A stretch of 64,000 nt of DNA from Chionomys nivalis (Eukaryota; Chordata; Mammalia; Rodentia; Cricetidae), in assembly GCF_950005125.1 (NCBI RefSeq), contig NC_080091.1, positions 2,472,501-2,536,500 of the forward strand, given 5' to 3'. The position numbers and the translations under genes are program-made. The notes under the pieces were generated by a model. It made no database searches. It was given only the letters and a program-made list of their open reading frames with translations, and was not told where the DNA came from. Below, piece after piece: positions 47,001 to 58,111 of the stretch. Each line of letters opens with the position of its first letter. The first letter of the stretch is position 1.

Positions 47001-48307
47001 TGGTGCTTTTTCATCCAATATTATTTTGGGTTGCCTTGGTGTGTTGAGTCTTGGTATAATATTTTTCCTGTCTGCATAGAATAATATCAGAAGTTTTATT
47101 GAGTGTCCATTGAATTTATAAATAGATTTTTGTACAATATTTTTCATTAAGTTAATTCTACCTACCTGTAATCTTCAAATGGGATATCTTCTTATGTTTT
47201 ATGCCTTTTCCAGTTTCTTTGGAGTTTTTATGTTCTCTTGTCAAATTCCTTTGTGTCCTTGCTTAGATTTATTCCTAATTAATGTACTGCATTTCATAGA
47301 ATTGTGAATGGTAGTGTGTCCAGATTCTCCTTTCTATGTTTGTTCTTTATATATAGAAAGGACATTGATTATGTAGGTTGATTCAGTATTCTGCCACATA
47401 GTTGCATTTGTTGATCACTTGAAGAATTTTTGTGGTAAACTTTTTTGGATCACTAATGCATAGTATTTATAAACTGCAAATAGAGATAGTTTGAATTCTT
47501 TCTCTATTTTTATTCCTTTAATTTACTTGCCTTGACTTATTATTCCAGCTAAAATTTTGAGCACACTAATGAAAAAGAGTGGTAGTGGTAGATATAGCTG
47601 ATTAATTTCTCACTTCAGTGGAATTGATTTAAGTTTTTCTTTACTGATAATGGTGTTGGCTGTGAGTTTCTTATATATAGCATTTATTGTGCTGGTGTAT
47701 GTTCCCTCTTTCTGTATATTGTATAGAACATTTATGATAAAGGCAGTTCTATTTTGTCATGCTTTTGTCACATGAACCTCTAATGTTTTATACATCCATT
47801 TATGTGGGTTTTACATTTATTGAATTAACTATGTTGAACTACTGCTCTAGTCAAAGAAAAAGCCACTTTAGTCGTATTATACAATAGTTCTGTTGTAAAT
47901 CTGTATTCTATTTGCAAGAATTTTATTGAGTTTTATGAGCCTACATTTATAAGAAATAATGGTGCATGGCTTTCTTTTTTGTTGTGTCAGTACCTGGTTT
48001 TGGTATTAGGATGAAATGGCTTTCTAATGGAACTTGGAAATTATTTTTCTCTTTCTATTATTTTAATATTTTAAGTAAGATTGACTGCACATCTTCTTTG
48101 AATCTCTGGTGAAATTCTGCTCTGAATTCATGAGGTCTTGATATTTATATAGCTGGAAGACTTTTGTTATTATTTTAATCTCCTGTGTGTTATGGGTTTG
48201 TTTAGCTTCTTGACTTAGTGTTTTAATTTTTATGGCATGGCTAAAGGTAGAAACTTATCCATTTTATGAGGGTTTACATACACTGAATACACATTTTCTT
48301 TTCTTTT
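44080..48307 (-). mobile_element. Ancient antisense LINE-1, 3' UTR and ORF2
   Basis: 3' UTR-like sequence (about 44080-45650, with blocks such as TTTAGGGCTTTGTGC and AAAGCTAATCCTCAGGGAC) followed by decayed reversed ORF2 (about 45650-48300). Recognisable reversed ORF2 phrases include the region around 46440-46600 (KTSLMKLKASVTVKEAINQL-like sense) and 47230-47500. Many indels. A B1 lies inside it. Borders are approximate. Confidence 0.65.
46228..46383 (-). mobile_element. B1 SINE (reverse) nested in old LINE-1
   Basis: AAGACAGAGTTTCTCTGTAGC, CCTGTCCTGGAACTAGTTCT, GAACTCACAGACATGTGC and GGGCTGGGATTAAAGGTGTA in reverse B1 order. Confidence 0.85.
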
Positions 48308-49012
48308 TAAAAATATTCTCTTACCAAGATCTCCTGGGAAAAAAATGGAAGCATGGGGATGGGGAAAGAAGGGAAGGCAGAAGGGGAGGAGAAGAGGAGA
48401 AGGGGAAAGGGGAGAATAATTTGAGGTAATAGAATAGTCAGGATGGGGGAAGGACAGAGACAGAAAGCAAGGAAAGAGCTATTTTTATTGAGGGAGTCAC
48501 TATGTGGACAGCAAAAAATCTGGCACTAGAGAAATTCCCAGGAATCCACAAGGATGACCCCACCTAAGACCCTACGCAATAACGGAGAGGTCAAGACCAT
48601 GATGAGGATAGCCACTGAAAAATTTACCTAAGCTAATGAGAGCTCACCAACTGCAGCTGGACAGTGAAGGAACCAGCATAGGACCAAGCTAGACCCTCAG
48701 AATGTGGGTTACAGTTGTATAACTGGGCAGACTCTGGGGCCACCCTCAGTGGCACTAGGATTTTTTTCCTACTGTTCATTTTGGGTTTTTGGAACCCATT
48801 GTTTTTGAATGTATACCTTGCTCAGCCTGGATATAGTGGGGAGGGCCTTGGTACATCCTCAGAGTAATATGCCTTACCCTCTCTGGGGAGTGGATAAAGG
48901 GTCGGGTGGGGGAGAAGGTAGAAGGAATGGGAGGAGGAGAGGGAGTGGGAACTGGGATTGGTATGTAAAATAAAAAAATATGTTTTGCTTTCTTTTCACA
49001 AAATAAATAAAT
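48308..49012 (+). mobile_element. LINE-1 3' UTR fragment (Lx-type), sense
   Basis: A purine-rich tract (48340-48425), then GAGGGAGTCACTATGTGGACA-like text, then the typical end GGGAGTGGGAACTGGGATTGGTATGTAAAATAAA and an AAATAAATAAAT tail. It is nested in the older antisense LINE-1, which seems to resume after 49012. No clean target-site duplication. Confidence 0.65.
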
Positions 49013-49290
49013 ATTTTCTAACAATATTCTGAGCTTCTTTCATATTTGCTGTAATGTTTCTTTGCCATTTATGATTCTTTTAAATTAAGTCCTCTGTTTC
49101 TTTCTTTAGGTTACTTGAGCCAAGTGTCTGTCCTTATGGTTTATCTCATCAAAGAGTCTGATATTAGGTTAGCTAATTCTTCCTATTGTTTTCTTTTTTC
49201 CCATTTCATTGATATCTACTTTAATTTTATAATGTATTGCCATCACCTGGGTTTGTATATTCTTCTTTCTGTTTTTACATTTTTTAATAT
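49013..49290 (-). mobile_element. Ancient antisense LINE-1, continuation
   Basis: AT-rich reversed ORF2-like sequence that probably continues the element of 44080-48307. Low similarity. Confidence 0.4.
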
Positions 49291-50654
49291 TAGAATTATT
49301 TTTACTTTTAAAACAATCTTGTTTTACATACCAAACTCAGTTCCCCCTCCCTTCCCTCCTCTCACTCCCCCCCACACAATTCTTCCACCTCACCTCCATC
49401 TACTCCTCATAGAAGGTAAGGCCTCCCATGGGGACTAATCAAAGTCTGTTGCTTCATTTGAGGAAGGACCAAGCCTCCCCCCCCCCCCGTGACTATGCTG
49501 AGCAAGGTATTCCTCCATAGGGAACAGGGTCCAAAAAGCCACTTCATGCACTAGGGATAAATATGGTTTCCAATGTTAGTAGCGCCACAAACTACCCATG
49601 CCACATAACTGTCACCCACATTTGGAGGACCTACTTCAGTCATGTGTAGGTTCCCCACCTATCAGTGTAGAGTTGGTGAGCTCCCACTAGTTCAGGTTAG
49701 CTGTTTCTGTGTGTTTCCCCATCATGGTCTTGACCTCTTTGCTTATGGTATTTCTCCTCCCTCTCTACAACTGGATTTCAGAAGCTTGGTCCAGTGCTTT
49801 GTTGTGGATCTCTGCATCGGCTTCCACCAGTTACTGGATGTAGGTTCTATGATAACAATAAAGGTAGTCCTTTACCTTACAAAAGCTTCTTTGTTTCAGC
49901 AAATCTGATTAATTTATTGTTGCTCTCAGTGTCTGTACTACTGGTATTATATTCAGAAAGTAGTTTCATGTTCCAATGCGTTCAAAAGCTACTTGCCAGT
50001 TTCTCTTCTATGAGGTTCAGTGAGGCTATATTATGTTGTGATCTTTGATCCATTTGGACTTGAGTTTTGTGCATGGCAATAAATAAGTATATATTTGCAT
50101 TCTTCTACATGTTGGAATCCAGTTATGCCAGAACCATTTATTGAAGATGCTTTCTTTTTACCATTGTATAATTTTACCTTCTTTGTCAAAAATTAGGTGA
50201 GCATATGTTTGTGGCTTAGTATGATTCAATTCCATTAATACACCTGCTGGTTTTTGTGCAAATACTAAGATGTTTTCATTACTATAGCTCTATAGTACAG
50301 CTTAAAGTCAGGAATGGTTATGACTCTCGAAGTCCCTTCATTGTACATTGTTTGGGATATTTCCTGTCTTTTTTTCATATAAATTTGATTAATGTTCTTT
50401 CAAGGTCTGTGAAGAAATGTACTGGAATTTTGATGGGGACTTCATTGAATCTATTGATAGCCTTTGGTAAGCTTGACATTTTTACTATGTTGATTCTCCC
50501 TATCCAAGATCATAGGAGATCTTTCCATTTTCTAATATCTACTTCAATTTATTTCCTCAAACACTTAAAGTTCTCATGATATAGGTTTTTTACTTGTTTA
50601 GTTAGAGTTACCCCAAGATATTTTATGTTGTTTGGGGAGATTGTAAATGTTTTT
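49291..50654 (-). mobile_element. Old antisense LINE-1 with internal deletion
   Basis: Reversed 3' UTR (T-rich, C-rich with a 12-C run near 49477-49488, to about 49875) runs directly into reversed ORF2 sequence near 49880 (KLLCFSKSD-like), skipping the C-terminal third of ORF2. It continues to the reversed RT/C-terminal boundary region near 50640 and then abuts the younger LINE-1. Confidence 0.75.
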
Positions 50655-50973
50655 TGTCTGTTGCGGGGTTGGTGAAGATCTTCTCCCAGTCAGTAGGCTG
50701 CCTTTTTGTCTTAATGACAGTGTCCTTTGCTTTACAGAAGCTTCTCAGTTTCAGGAGGTCCTATTTATTCACTGTTGCCCTTAGTGTCTGTACTGCTGGG
50801 GTTATACATAGTAAGCGATCTCCTGTGCCCATATGTTGTAGGGTACTTCCCATTTTCTCTTCTATCAGGTTGAGTGTGTTCAGATTGATATTGAAGTCTT
50901 TGATCCACTTGAACTTGAGTTTTGTGCATGGTGATAGATATGGGTCTATTTTCATTCTTCTACAGGTTGACAT

Positions 50974-53875
50974 TCAATTGTGCCAGCACCATTTGTTGAA
51001 GATGCTTTCTTTCTTCCATTGTATACTTTTAGCTCCTTTATCAAAAATCAGTTGTTCATAGGTTTGTGGGTTAAAATCCGGGTCTTCTATATGATTCCAT
51101 TGGTCGACTTCTCTGTTTTTATGCCAGTACCATGCTGTTTTCATTACTGTAGCTCTGTAATAGAGTTTGAAGTCAGGGATGGTAATGCCTCCAGAAGTTC
51201 CTTTATTGTATAAGATTGTTTTGGCTATCCTGGGTTTTTTGTTTTTCCATATAAAGTTGATTATTGTCCTCTCAAGATCTGTGAAGAATTTTGATGGGAC
51301 CTTGATGGGGATTGCATTGAATCCATTAATTGCCTTTGGTAGAATTGCCATTTTTACTATGTTGATCCTCCCAATCCAAGAGCAAGGGAGATCCTTCCAT
51401 TTTCTGATATCCTCTTCAATTTCTTTCTTCAATGCCTTAAAGTTCTTGTCAAATAGATCTTTCACTTCCTTGGTTAGAGTTACCCCAAGATATTTTATGC
51501 TGTTTGTGGCTATCGTGAAAGGTGATGATTCTCTTATTTCCTTCTCTGCTTCCATATCCTTTGTGTATAAGAGGGCGACTGATTTTTTGAAGTTGATCTT
51601 GTATCCTGCCACATTACTAAAATGATTATCAGCTCTAGGAGTTTTTGGTGGAGGTTTTGGGGTCGCTTATGTACACTATTATATCATCTGCAAATAATGC
51701 AAGTTTGACTTCTTCCTTTCCAATTTGAATCCCTTTTATCCCCATATTTTGCCTTATTGCTATTGCTAAAACTTCAAGAACTATATTGAAGAGGTATGGA
51801 GAGAGTGGACAGCCTTGGCGTGTTCCTGATTTTAGTGGGATGGTTTTAAGTTTCTCTCCATTTAATTTGATATTAGCTGTCGGCATGCTGTATTTAGCTT
51901 TAATTATATTTAGGTATGACCCTTGTATCCCTAATCTCTCCAAGACTTTTATCATAAAGAGATGTTGAATTTTGTCAAATGCTTTTTCAGCATCAAATGA
52001 AACGATCATATGGTTTTTTTCTTTCAGTTTATTTATATGATGGATTACATTGATAGATTTTCGTATGTTGAACCAGCCCTGCATCTATGGGATGAAGCCT
52101 ACTTGATAATAATGGATAATTTTTCTAATGTGTTCTTGGATTCGGTTTGCCAGTATTTTGTTGACGATTTTTGCGTCGATGTTCATGAGTGAGATTGGCC
52201 TGTAATTCTCTATCTTGGTCGAGTCTTTGTGTGGTTTTGGTATCAGAGTTACTGTAGCTTCATAAAAGGAATTTGGCAATGACTCTTCTGTTTCTATATT
52301 GTAAAATACATTAAGGAGTATAAGTATTAAGTCTTCTTGGAAGTTCTAGTAGAATTCCGCACTGAAACCATCTGGTCCTGGACTTTTTTTGGAGGGAGGT
52401 TTTTGATAACAGCTTCTAATTCTTTGCGACTAACAGGCCTATTTAAGTTGTTCACCTGGTCCTGGTTTAACTTTGGTATATGGTATTTATCTAAAAAAGT
52501 GTCCATTTCTTTTACATTTTCCAGTTTTGTGGCATACAGGCTTTTGTAGTAAGATCTAATGATTCTCTGAATTTCCTCTGTGTCTGTATTTATGTCCCCC
52601 TTTTCATTTCTGATCTTATTAATTTGCAAATTCTCTCTCTGCCATTTGATTAATTTGGATAGGGGTTTATCAGTCTTGTTGATTTTCTCCAGGAACCAGC
52701 TTTTTGTTTCATTGATTCTTTCAATTGTTTTCTGTGTTTCTATTTTGTTGATTTCAGCCCTCAGTTTGATTATTTCCATTCTTCTACTCCTTCTAGGTGA
52801 GTCTGCTTCTTTTTTTTTTCTAGAGCTTTCAGGTGGGCTGTTAAGTCTCCAATGTGTGCTTTCTCTGTTTTATTTAAGTGGGCACTTAGTACTATGAACT
52901 TTCCTCTTAGCACTGCTTTCATAGTGTCCCATAGGTTTGAGTATGTTGTTTCTTTATTTTCATTGTCTTCAAGGAAGATTTTAATTTCTTTCTTTATTGC
53001 TTCCTTAATCCAGGTATGGTTCAGTAGTTGACTGTCCAGTTTCCATGATTTTGTAGGCTTTCTGGGGGTAGCATTGTTGTTGAATTCTAGCTTTAATCCA
53101 TGGTGATCTGATAAGATACAGGTGGTTATTAATACTTTTTTGTACCTGTGGATGTTTGTTTTGTTACTGAGTATGTGGTCAATTTTTGAGAAGGTTCCAT
53201 GAGCTGCAGAGAAAAAGGTATATTCTTTCCTTTTGGGTGGAATATTCTATAGATGTCTGATAAGTCCATTTGATTCATTACCTCCATTAATTCTCTTATT
53301 TCTCTGTTAGGTTTCTGTCTAATTGACCTGTCCATTGGTGAGAGAGGAGTATTAAAGTCTCCTATTATTAATGTGTGCGGTTTGATAGCTGCCTTGAGTT
53401 TTAGCAATGTTTCTTTTACGTACATGGGTGCTTTTATATTAGGGGCATAGATATTCAGGATTGAGACTTCATCCTGATGAATTGTTCCTGTTATGAGTAG
53501 AAAATGTCTCTCTCCATCTCTTCTGATTGATTTAAGTTTGAAGTCAACTTTCTTAGAAATTAGTATGGCCATACCTGCTTGTTTCTTATGTCCATTTACA
53601 TGATAAGCCTTATCCCAACCCTTTACTCTGAATAGGTGCCTGTCTTTGTGGTTGAGGTGTGTTTCTTGTAAACAGCAGAATGTTGGATCCTGTTTTCGTG
53701 TCCATTCTATTAGTCTGTGCCTTTTTATAGGTGAGTTGAGTCTATTGACATTAATTGATATTAATGACCAGTGGTTGTTAACTCCGGTCACTTTTTTAGT
53801 AGTAGATTTTGTGTGTTTCCCTTCTTTCAGTTGCGCTGGTAAAGGGTCTCTAGATGTCTGAGTTATTGTGGTCAT
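50974..53875 (-). pseudogene. LINE-1 ORF2 (endonuclease/reverse transcriptase), broken
   Basis: Read on minus: 53875-53129 endonuclease domain, 52779-52327 linker, 52279-52085 and 52084-51635 reverse transcriptase (catalytic FADD seen), 51612-50974 thumb and later region (LGVTLTKEVKDLFDKNFKAL, WIGRINIVKMAILPKAINGF). The domains are all in order but lie in several frames with stops between them. It cannot make a full protein. The C-terminal cysteine motif is missing because the element ends at 50655. Confidence 0.85.
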
Positions 53876-54868
53876 TGTTGGAGTCCTTGGTTAGTGATTT
53901 TCCTTCTATTACTTTCTGTAAGGCTGGATTTGTGGCTACGTATTGTTTAAATTTGTTTTTATCCTGGAAAATTTTGTTTTCTCCATTTATAGTGAACGGA
54001 AGCTTGGCTGGGTATAATAGTCGGGGCTTGCATCCATGGTCTCTTAGTTTCTGCAATACATCTATCCAGGACCTTCTGGCTTTCATGGTTTCCATAGAGA
54101 AGTCAGGTGTAAGTCTGATAGGTTTACCTTTATAAGTAACTTGGCCGTTTTCCTTTTCTGCTCTTAATATTCTTTCTTTATTCTGTATGTTTTGTGTTTT
54201 GATTATTATATGGCGAGGGGATTTTTTTTTGATCCAGCCTATTTGGTGTTCTTTATCCTTCTTGAACCTTCATAGGTATATCTTTCTTTAGGTAGGGAAA
54301 GTTTTCTTCTATAATTTTATTAAATATATTTTCTGGACCATTGAGCTGCGCTTCTTCTCCTTCTTTTATTCCTATTATTCTTAGGTTTGGTCTTTTTATT
54401 GTGTCCCATATTTCCTGTATTTTTTGTGATGAGAATTTTTTGGCCTTGCTGTTTTCTTTGATCAGCGTGTTTATTTTCTCTATGATATCTTCAGAATCTG
54501 AGATTCTTTCTTCTATCTCTTGTATTCTGTTGGTTATGCTTGATTCTGTAGTCTCTGTTTACCTAGATTTCCCTGTCCAGCCAGCCTTCTGTTTGTGTTT
54601 TCTTCTTTGCCTCCATTTCAGTTTTCAAGTCTTGAACTGTTTCCATTATCTATTTGATTGTTTTTCCTTGGTTTCCTAGGGTATCATTCACTGATTTACT
54701 CAATTCTTCAAACTTCCTGTTATACTTCTCATCCATTTCTATAAGGGCATTTTTTACATGCTGTTTAAGGGCATCAATCACTTTCATAAAATCAACTTTT
54801 TCTTCTTCTTCATGATTAAGGTGCTCATGTCCTCCTGTTGTGAGGTCGCTGGGTTCTGGTGGTTTCAT
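53850..54868 (-). pseudogene. LINE-1 ORF1, broken
   Basis: ORF1 encodes the RNA-binding chaperone of LINE-1. The N-terminal part with coiled-coil-like sequence (54650-54868: KVIDALKQHVKNALIEMDEK, YNRKFEELSKSVNDTLGNQG) and the C-terminal part (53850-54095: RRSWIDVLQKLRDHGCKPRL, YPAKLPFTINGENKIFQDKN) are recognisable, but the middle has stops or frame changes, including a damaged stretch around 54550-54560. The start of ORF2 overlaps its end in another frame. Confidence 0.8.
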
Positions 54869-54989
54869 ATTTTTTTTTCAGATTGTTGGGTTAATTCTTG
54901 CATTGGCGCCTGCCCATTTCTTCCTCTGAATGCTCCCCTATGGATCTTCTTTTACTGGATCAGGTCTCCTTACCTACTGATGTACCTTC

Positions 54990-55722
54990 CCAGTGATGGC
55001 ACTCCCTAGTGATGGCTCTCCTGGTGCTCCAGTGATATCTCTCCTGGTACCAATATCAGATCTCCGTGCCCAATGATGGCTCTCCTGGTGCTGAGATTAG
55101 CTCTCCCACTGATGGCTCTCCTGGTGCCGAGATCAGATCTCCGTGCAGGTTGGGTAGTTCGTAAACAAAGCACCTACCTTGCTTGGTGCAGGCAGGCCAG
55201 TGAAACAAAGGAAGTCTCGCCTGCCTACTTGCCCTGAGGATTCACCCCCAGAGCCCAGACAGACTGAGCTGGATGTTGTTATGTGCCCAAAGAGGAAAGG
55301 GGGCAGAAGTAAGAGGGATTCTGGGTGCAAGCTGGGTGGGATAGGAAGAGAGAGGCAGTATGCTGGGAGTAGAGTCCCTGCAGGAAGCCCAGGAAGTATA
55401 GGGTGGGGGATGAGGGACTTCAGAGTTCCCCTGTCCGTGGCTGCTGCCTTGGGTCACAAACTCACACCACTGATGGCTCTCCTGGTGCCGAGATCAGACC
55501 TTCATGCAGGTTGGGTAGTTCGTAAACAAAGTGCCTACCTTGCTTGGTGCAGGCAGGCCAGTGAAACAAAGGAAGTCTCGCCTTCCTACTTGCCTTGAGG
55601 ATTTGCCCCCAGCGCCCAGACAGACTGAGCTGGATGGTGTTATGTGCCCAAAGAGGAAAGGGGGCAGAAGGAAGAAGGGTTCTGGATGCAAGCTGGGTGG
55701 GAAAGGAAGAGAGAGACAGTAT
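54990..55722 (-). promoter_or_regulatory. LINE-1 5' UTR promoter with tandem monomers
   Basis: Two direct copies with a period of 361 bp: one at 55107-55467 and a partial one at 55468-55722. Both start CACTGATGGCTCTCCTGGTG and contain GGTTGGGTAGTTCGTAAACA and CAGGCAGGCCAGTGAAACAA. Nearer the body, 54990-55106 holds shorter repeats of TGATGGCTCTCCTGGTGC. Tandem 5' monomers are the promoter design of rodent LINE-1; the number of copies sets promoter strength in mouse families. The outer copy starts in mid-monomer at 55722. Confidence 0.8.
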
Positions 55723-55989
55723 TTGTATTTTGATTATTATGTTGCGAGGGGACTTTTTTTTTTTTGGTCCAGTCTATTTGGTGTTAAGTAACCTTCTTGT
55801 ATGTTCATAGGCATGTCCTTCTTTTAGTTGGGCAAGAGTTCTTCATTGATATTTTTTTAAATATATTTTCTGTGCCTTTGAGCTGGACTTCTCCTTCTAC
55901 CCCTATTATTCTTAGGGTTGGTATTTTCATGGTGTCCCAGATTTTTCAAATATGTTGTGTCAAGAATTCCTTGACTTTAACATTTTCTT
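55723..55989 (-). mobile_element. Older antisense LINE-1 (ORF1 part), left piece
   Basis: Parallel to 54190-54470 of the neighbouring LINE-1 (TTGATTATTATGTTGCGAGGGG, CTATTTGGTGTTAAGTAAC, CCCCTATTATTCTTAGGGTT), but diverged. It is reversed ORF1. It continues at 57693 after the sense insertion. Confidence 0.8.
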
Positions 55990-57701
55990 AGGACACTGTC
56001 ACTAAGACAAAAAGGCGACCCACTGACTGGGCGAAGATCTTCACCAACCCTGCAACAGACAAAAGGTCTGATCTCCAAAATATATAAAGAACTCAAGAAA
56101 CTAGACGTTAAAATGCTAATTAACCCAATAAAAAAAATGGGGCACTGAACTGAACAGAGAATTCTCAACAGAAGAAATTCAAATGGCCAAAAGACACTTA
56201 AGGTCATGCTCAACCTCCTTAGCGATAAGGGAAATGCAAATTAAAACAACTTTGAGATACCATCTTACACCTGTCAGAATGGCTAAAATCAAAAACACCA
56301 ATGATAGCCTTTGCTGGAGGTTGTGGAGAAAGGGGCAAACTCATTCATTGCTGGTGGGAATGCAAACTTGTGCAACCACTTTGGAAATCAGTGTGGCGAT
56401 TTCTCAGGAAATTTGGGATCAACCTACCCCAAGATCCAGTAATACCACTATTGGGAATATACCCAAGAGATGCTCCATCAAATGACAAAAGTGTCTGTTC
56501 AACTATGTTCATAGCAGCATTGTTTGTAATAGCCAAAACCTGGAAACAACCTAGATGCCCTTCAATGGAAGAATGGATGAAGAAAGTGTGGAATATATAC
56601 ATATTAGAGTACTACTCAGCGTTAAAATCAATGACTTCTCGAATTTTGCGTGCAAATGGATGGAAATAGAAAACACTATCCTGAGTGAGGTATGCCAGAC
56701 CCAAAACGAGGAACATAGGATGTACTCACTCATAATCGGTTTCTAGCCATAAATAAAGGACATTGAGCATATAATTTGTGATCCTAGAGAAGCTAAATAA
56801 GAAAGTGAACCCAAAGAAAATCGTATAGTCATCCGCCTGGAGAGGGGAAATAGACAAGATTGCAGGGCAAAAACTGGGAACTTGCGGGTGAGGTGGCATG
56901 GGGCAAAGGGGAAATGGGATGAGAAACATCAGAAGGGGAGGATGGGAGGAGCTTGGGGTATTGGAATGGTTGGGATATAGGAAGGGTGGATACGGGAGCA
57001 GCGAAGTATTTATCCTAACTAAGGGAGCCATCTTAGGGTTGGCAAAAGACTTGACTCTAGAGGGGTTCGCAGGTGTCCAGGGAGATGTCCCCAGCTGGTA
57101 CCTTGGGCAACTGAGGAGAGGGAACCTGAAATGATCCTATCCTATACTGATGAATATCTTACATATCACCTTAGAACCTTCATCTGGCGATGGATCGAGG
57201 TAGAGACAGAGACTCAATTTGGAGCAACGGTCTGAACTCTTAAGGCCCACATGAGGAGCAGAAGGAGGGAGAACATGAGCAAGGAAATCAGGACCACGAG
57301 GGATGCACCCACCCACTGTGACAGTGGAACTGATTTATTGGGAGCCCACCAAGGCCAGCCAGTCCGGGACTGAATAAGCATGGGTTGAAACTGGACTCTC
57401 TGAGCATGGCGGACAATGAAGGCTGATGAGAAGCCAAGGACAATGGCACTAGGTTTTGAGCCTAATACATGAACTGGCTTTGTGGGAGCTTAGGCTGTTT
57501 AGACGCTCACCTTCCTGGACGTACATAGAAGACCTTCGTCTTCCTGCAGGGCAGAGAATTTTGACTGCTCTTCAGTATCGAGAGGGAGGGAGAATGGTGT
57601 GGGGGGAGGAGAAGAGGAGTGGGGATAGGGGGAGGGGAGTGGGGGGAGGGGGCAATATTTGGGAGTAGGGGAGGGAAATGGGAAATGGGGAGCATTTTCT
57701 T
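55981..57701 (+). mobile_element. Sense LINE-1 3' part without poly(A) tail
   Basis: Insert 55990-57692 flanked by CATTTTCTT at 55981-55989 and 57693-57701. It starts in ORF2 (AGGACACTGTCACTAAGAC), runs through the C-terminal part (56183-56746, frames with LRSCSTSLAIREMQIKTTLR, the CGERGKLIHCWWEC motif and EEWMKKVWNIYILEYYSA), then the 3' UTR and the G-rich region (57590-57692), and stops at GAAATGGGGAG. The last 30-odd bases and the A tail that end other copies here are absent. Frameshifts are present near 56100-56330. Confidence 0.85.
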
Positions 57702-58111
57702 TGACTGATGAATCTATTTCCTTTATAGTATCTTCAACATTTGTAATTTAATGTTATTTTATCGATGAACCTATTTTTGCTCTAGTATCTTCAACACCTG
57801 AGATTCTCCCTTCCATCTCTTGTATTCTGTTGGTTATGCTTACATCTATCTGCAATTCCTGAACTTTTACCCAGATTTACCATTTCCAGGATTACCTCGA
57901 TTTGTATTTTCTTTATTGCTTCTATTTCAGTTTTCAAGTCTTGAACTATTTGCTTCACTTGATTGTGAGGCTTTGGTTCTTTTGTGTGTGTGTGGGGGAT
58001 CTTTTTGGCTTTCTTTGCTTTCTTTAAGGGATTTGTTGATTTCTTCCAATTTCATTTTTTTTCTCCTACTTCTTTAAGGAATTTATTTTTTCCTTTAATG
58101 ACCTCTATCAT
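57693..58111 (-). mobile_element. Older antisense LINE-1 (ORF1 part), right piece
   Basis: Reversed ORF1 N-terminal region: TTGTATTCTGTTGGTTATGC and TTTCAGTTTTCAAGTCTTGA are shared with 54520-54640. It contains a partial local repeat of TATCTTCAACA (57730 and 57787). Confidence 0.75.

Larger units (their letters stand above)
50655..55722 (-). mobile_element. Long LINE-1 with 5' promoter monomers but no 3' end
   Basis: Sense on the minus strand: 5' UTR (55722 to about 54870), ORF1 (54868-53850, broken), ORF2 (53875 down to 50655). The ORF2 product is the endonuclease/reverse transcriptase. The endonuclease part (53129-53875) keeps INVNRLNSPIKRHRLIEWTR, CCLQETHL and GDFNTPLSPMDRS. The reverse transcriptase part (51635-52084) keeps FDAEKAFDKIQH and ALFADDIIVYISDPK. 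Stops and frameshifts near 53130, 52325, 52085 and 51635 kill it. The element stops in ORF2 at 50655; the C-terminal third, 3' UTR and poly(A) are absent. No target-site duplication found. Confidence 0.9.

Noticed and set aside
51167..51625. Long + strand frames opposite LINE-1 ORF2 (also 50654-51061, 62898-63386)
   Set aside because: They are antisense shadows of ORF2, recurring in every LINE-1 copy at the same place.
53129..53875. Endonuclease/exonuclease-like protein as a host gene
   Set aside because: Its position just downstream of ORF1 and before the reverse transcriptase shows that it is the LINE-1 ORF2 endonuclease domain.
55107..55722. CRISPR-like or coding direct repeats
   Set aside because: Only two long copies (361 bp) with no short repeat-spacer design; they are LINE-1 5' monomers.
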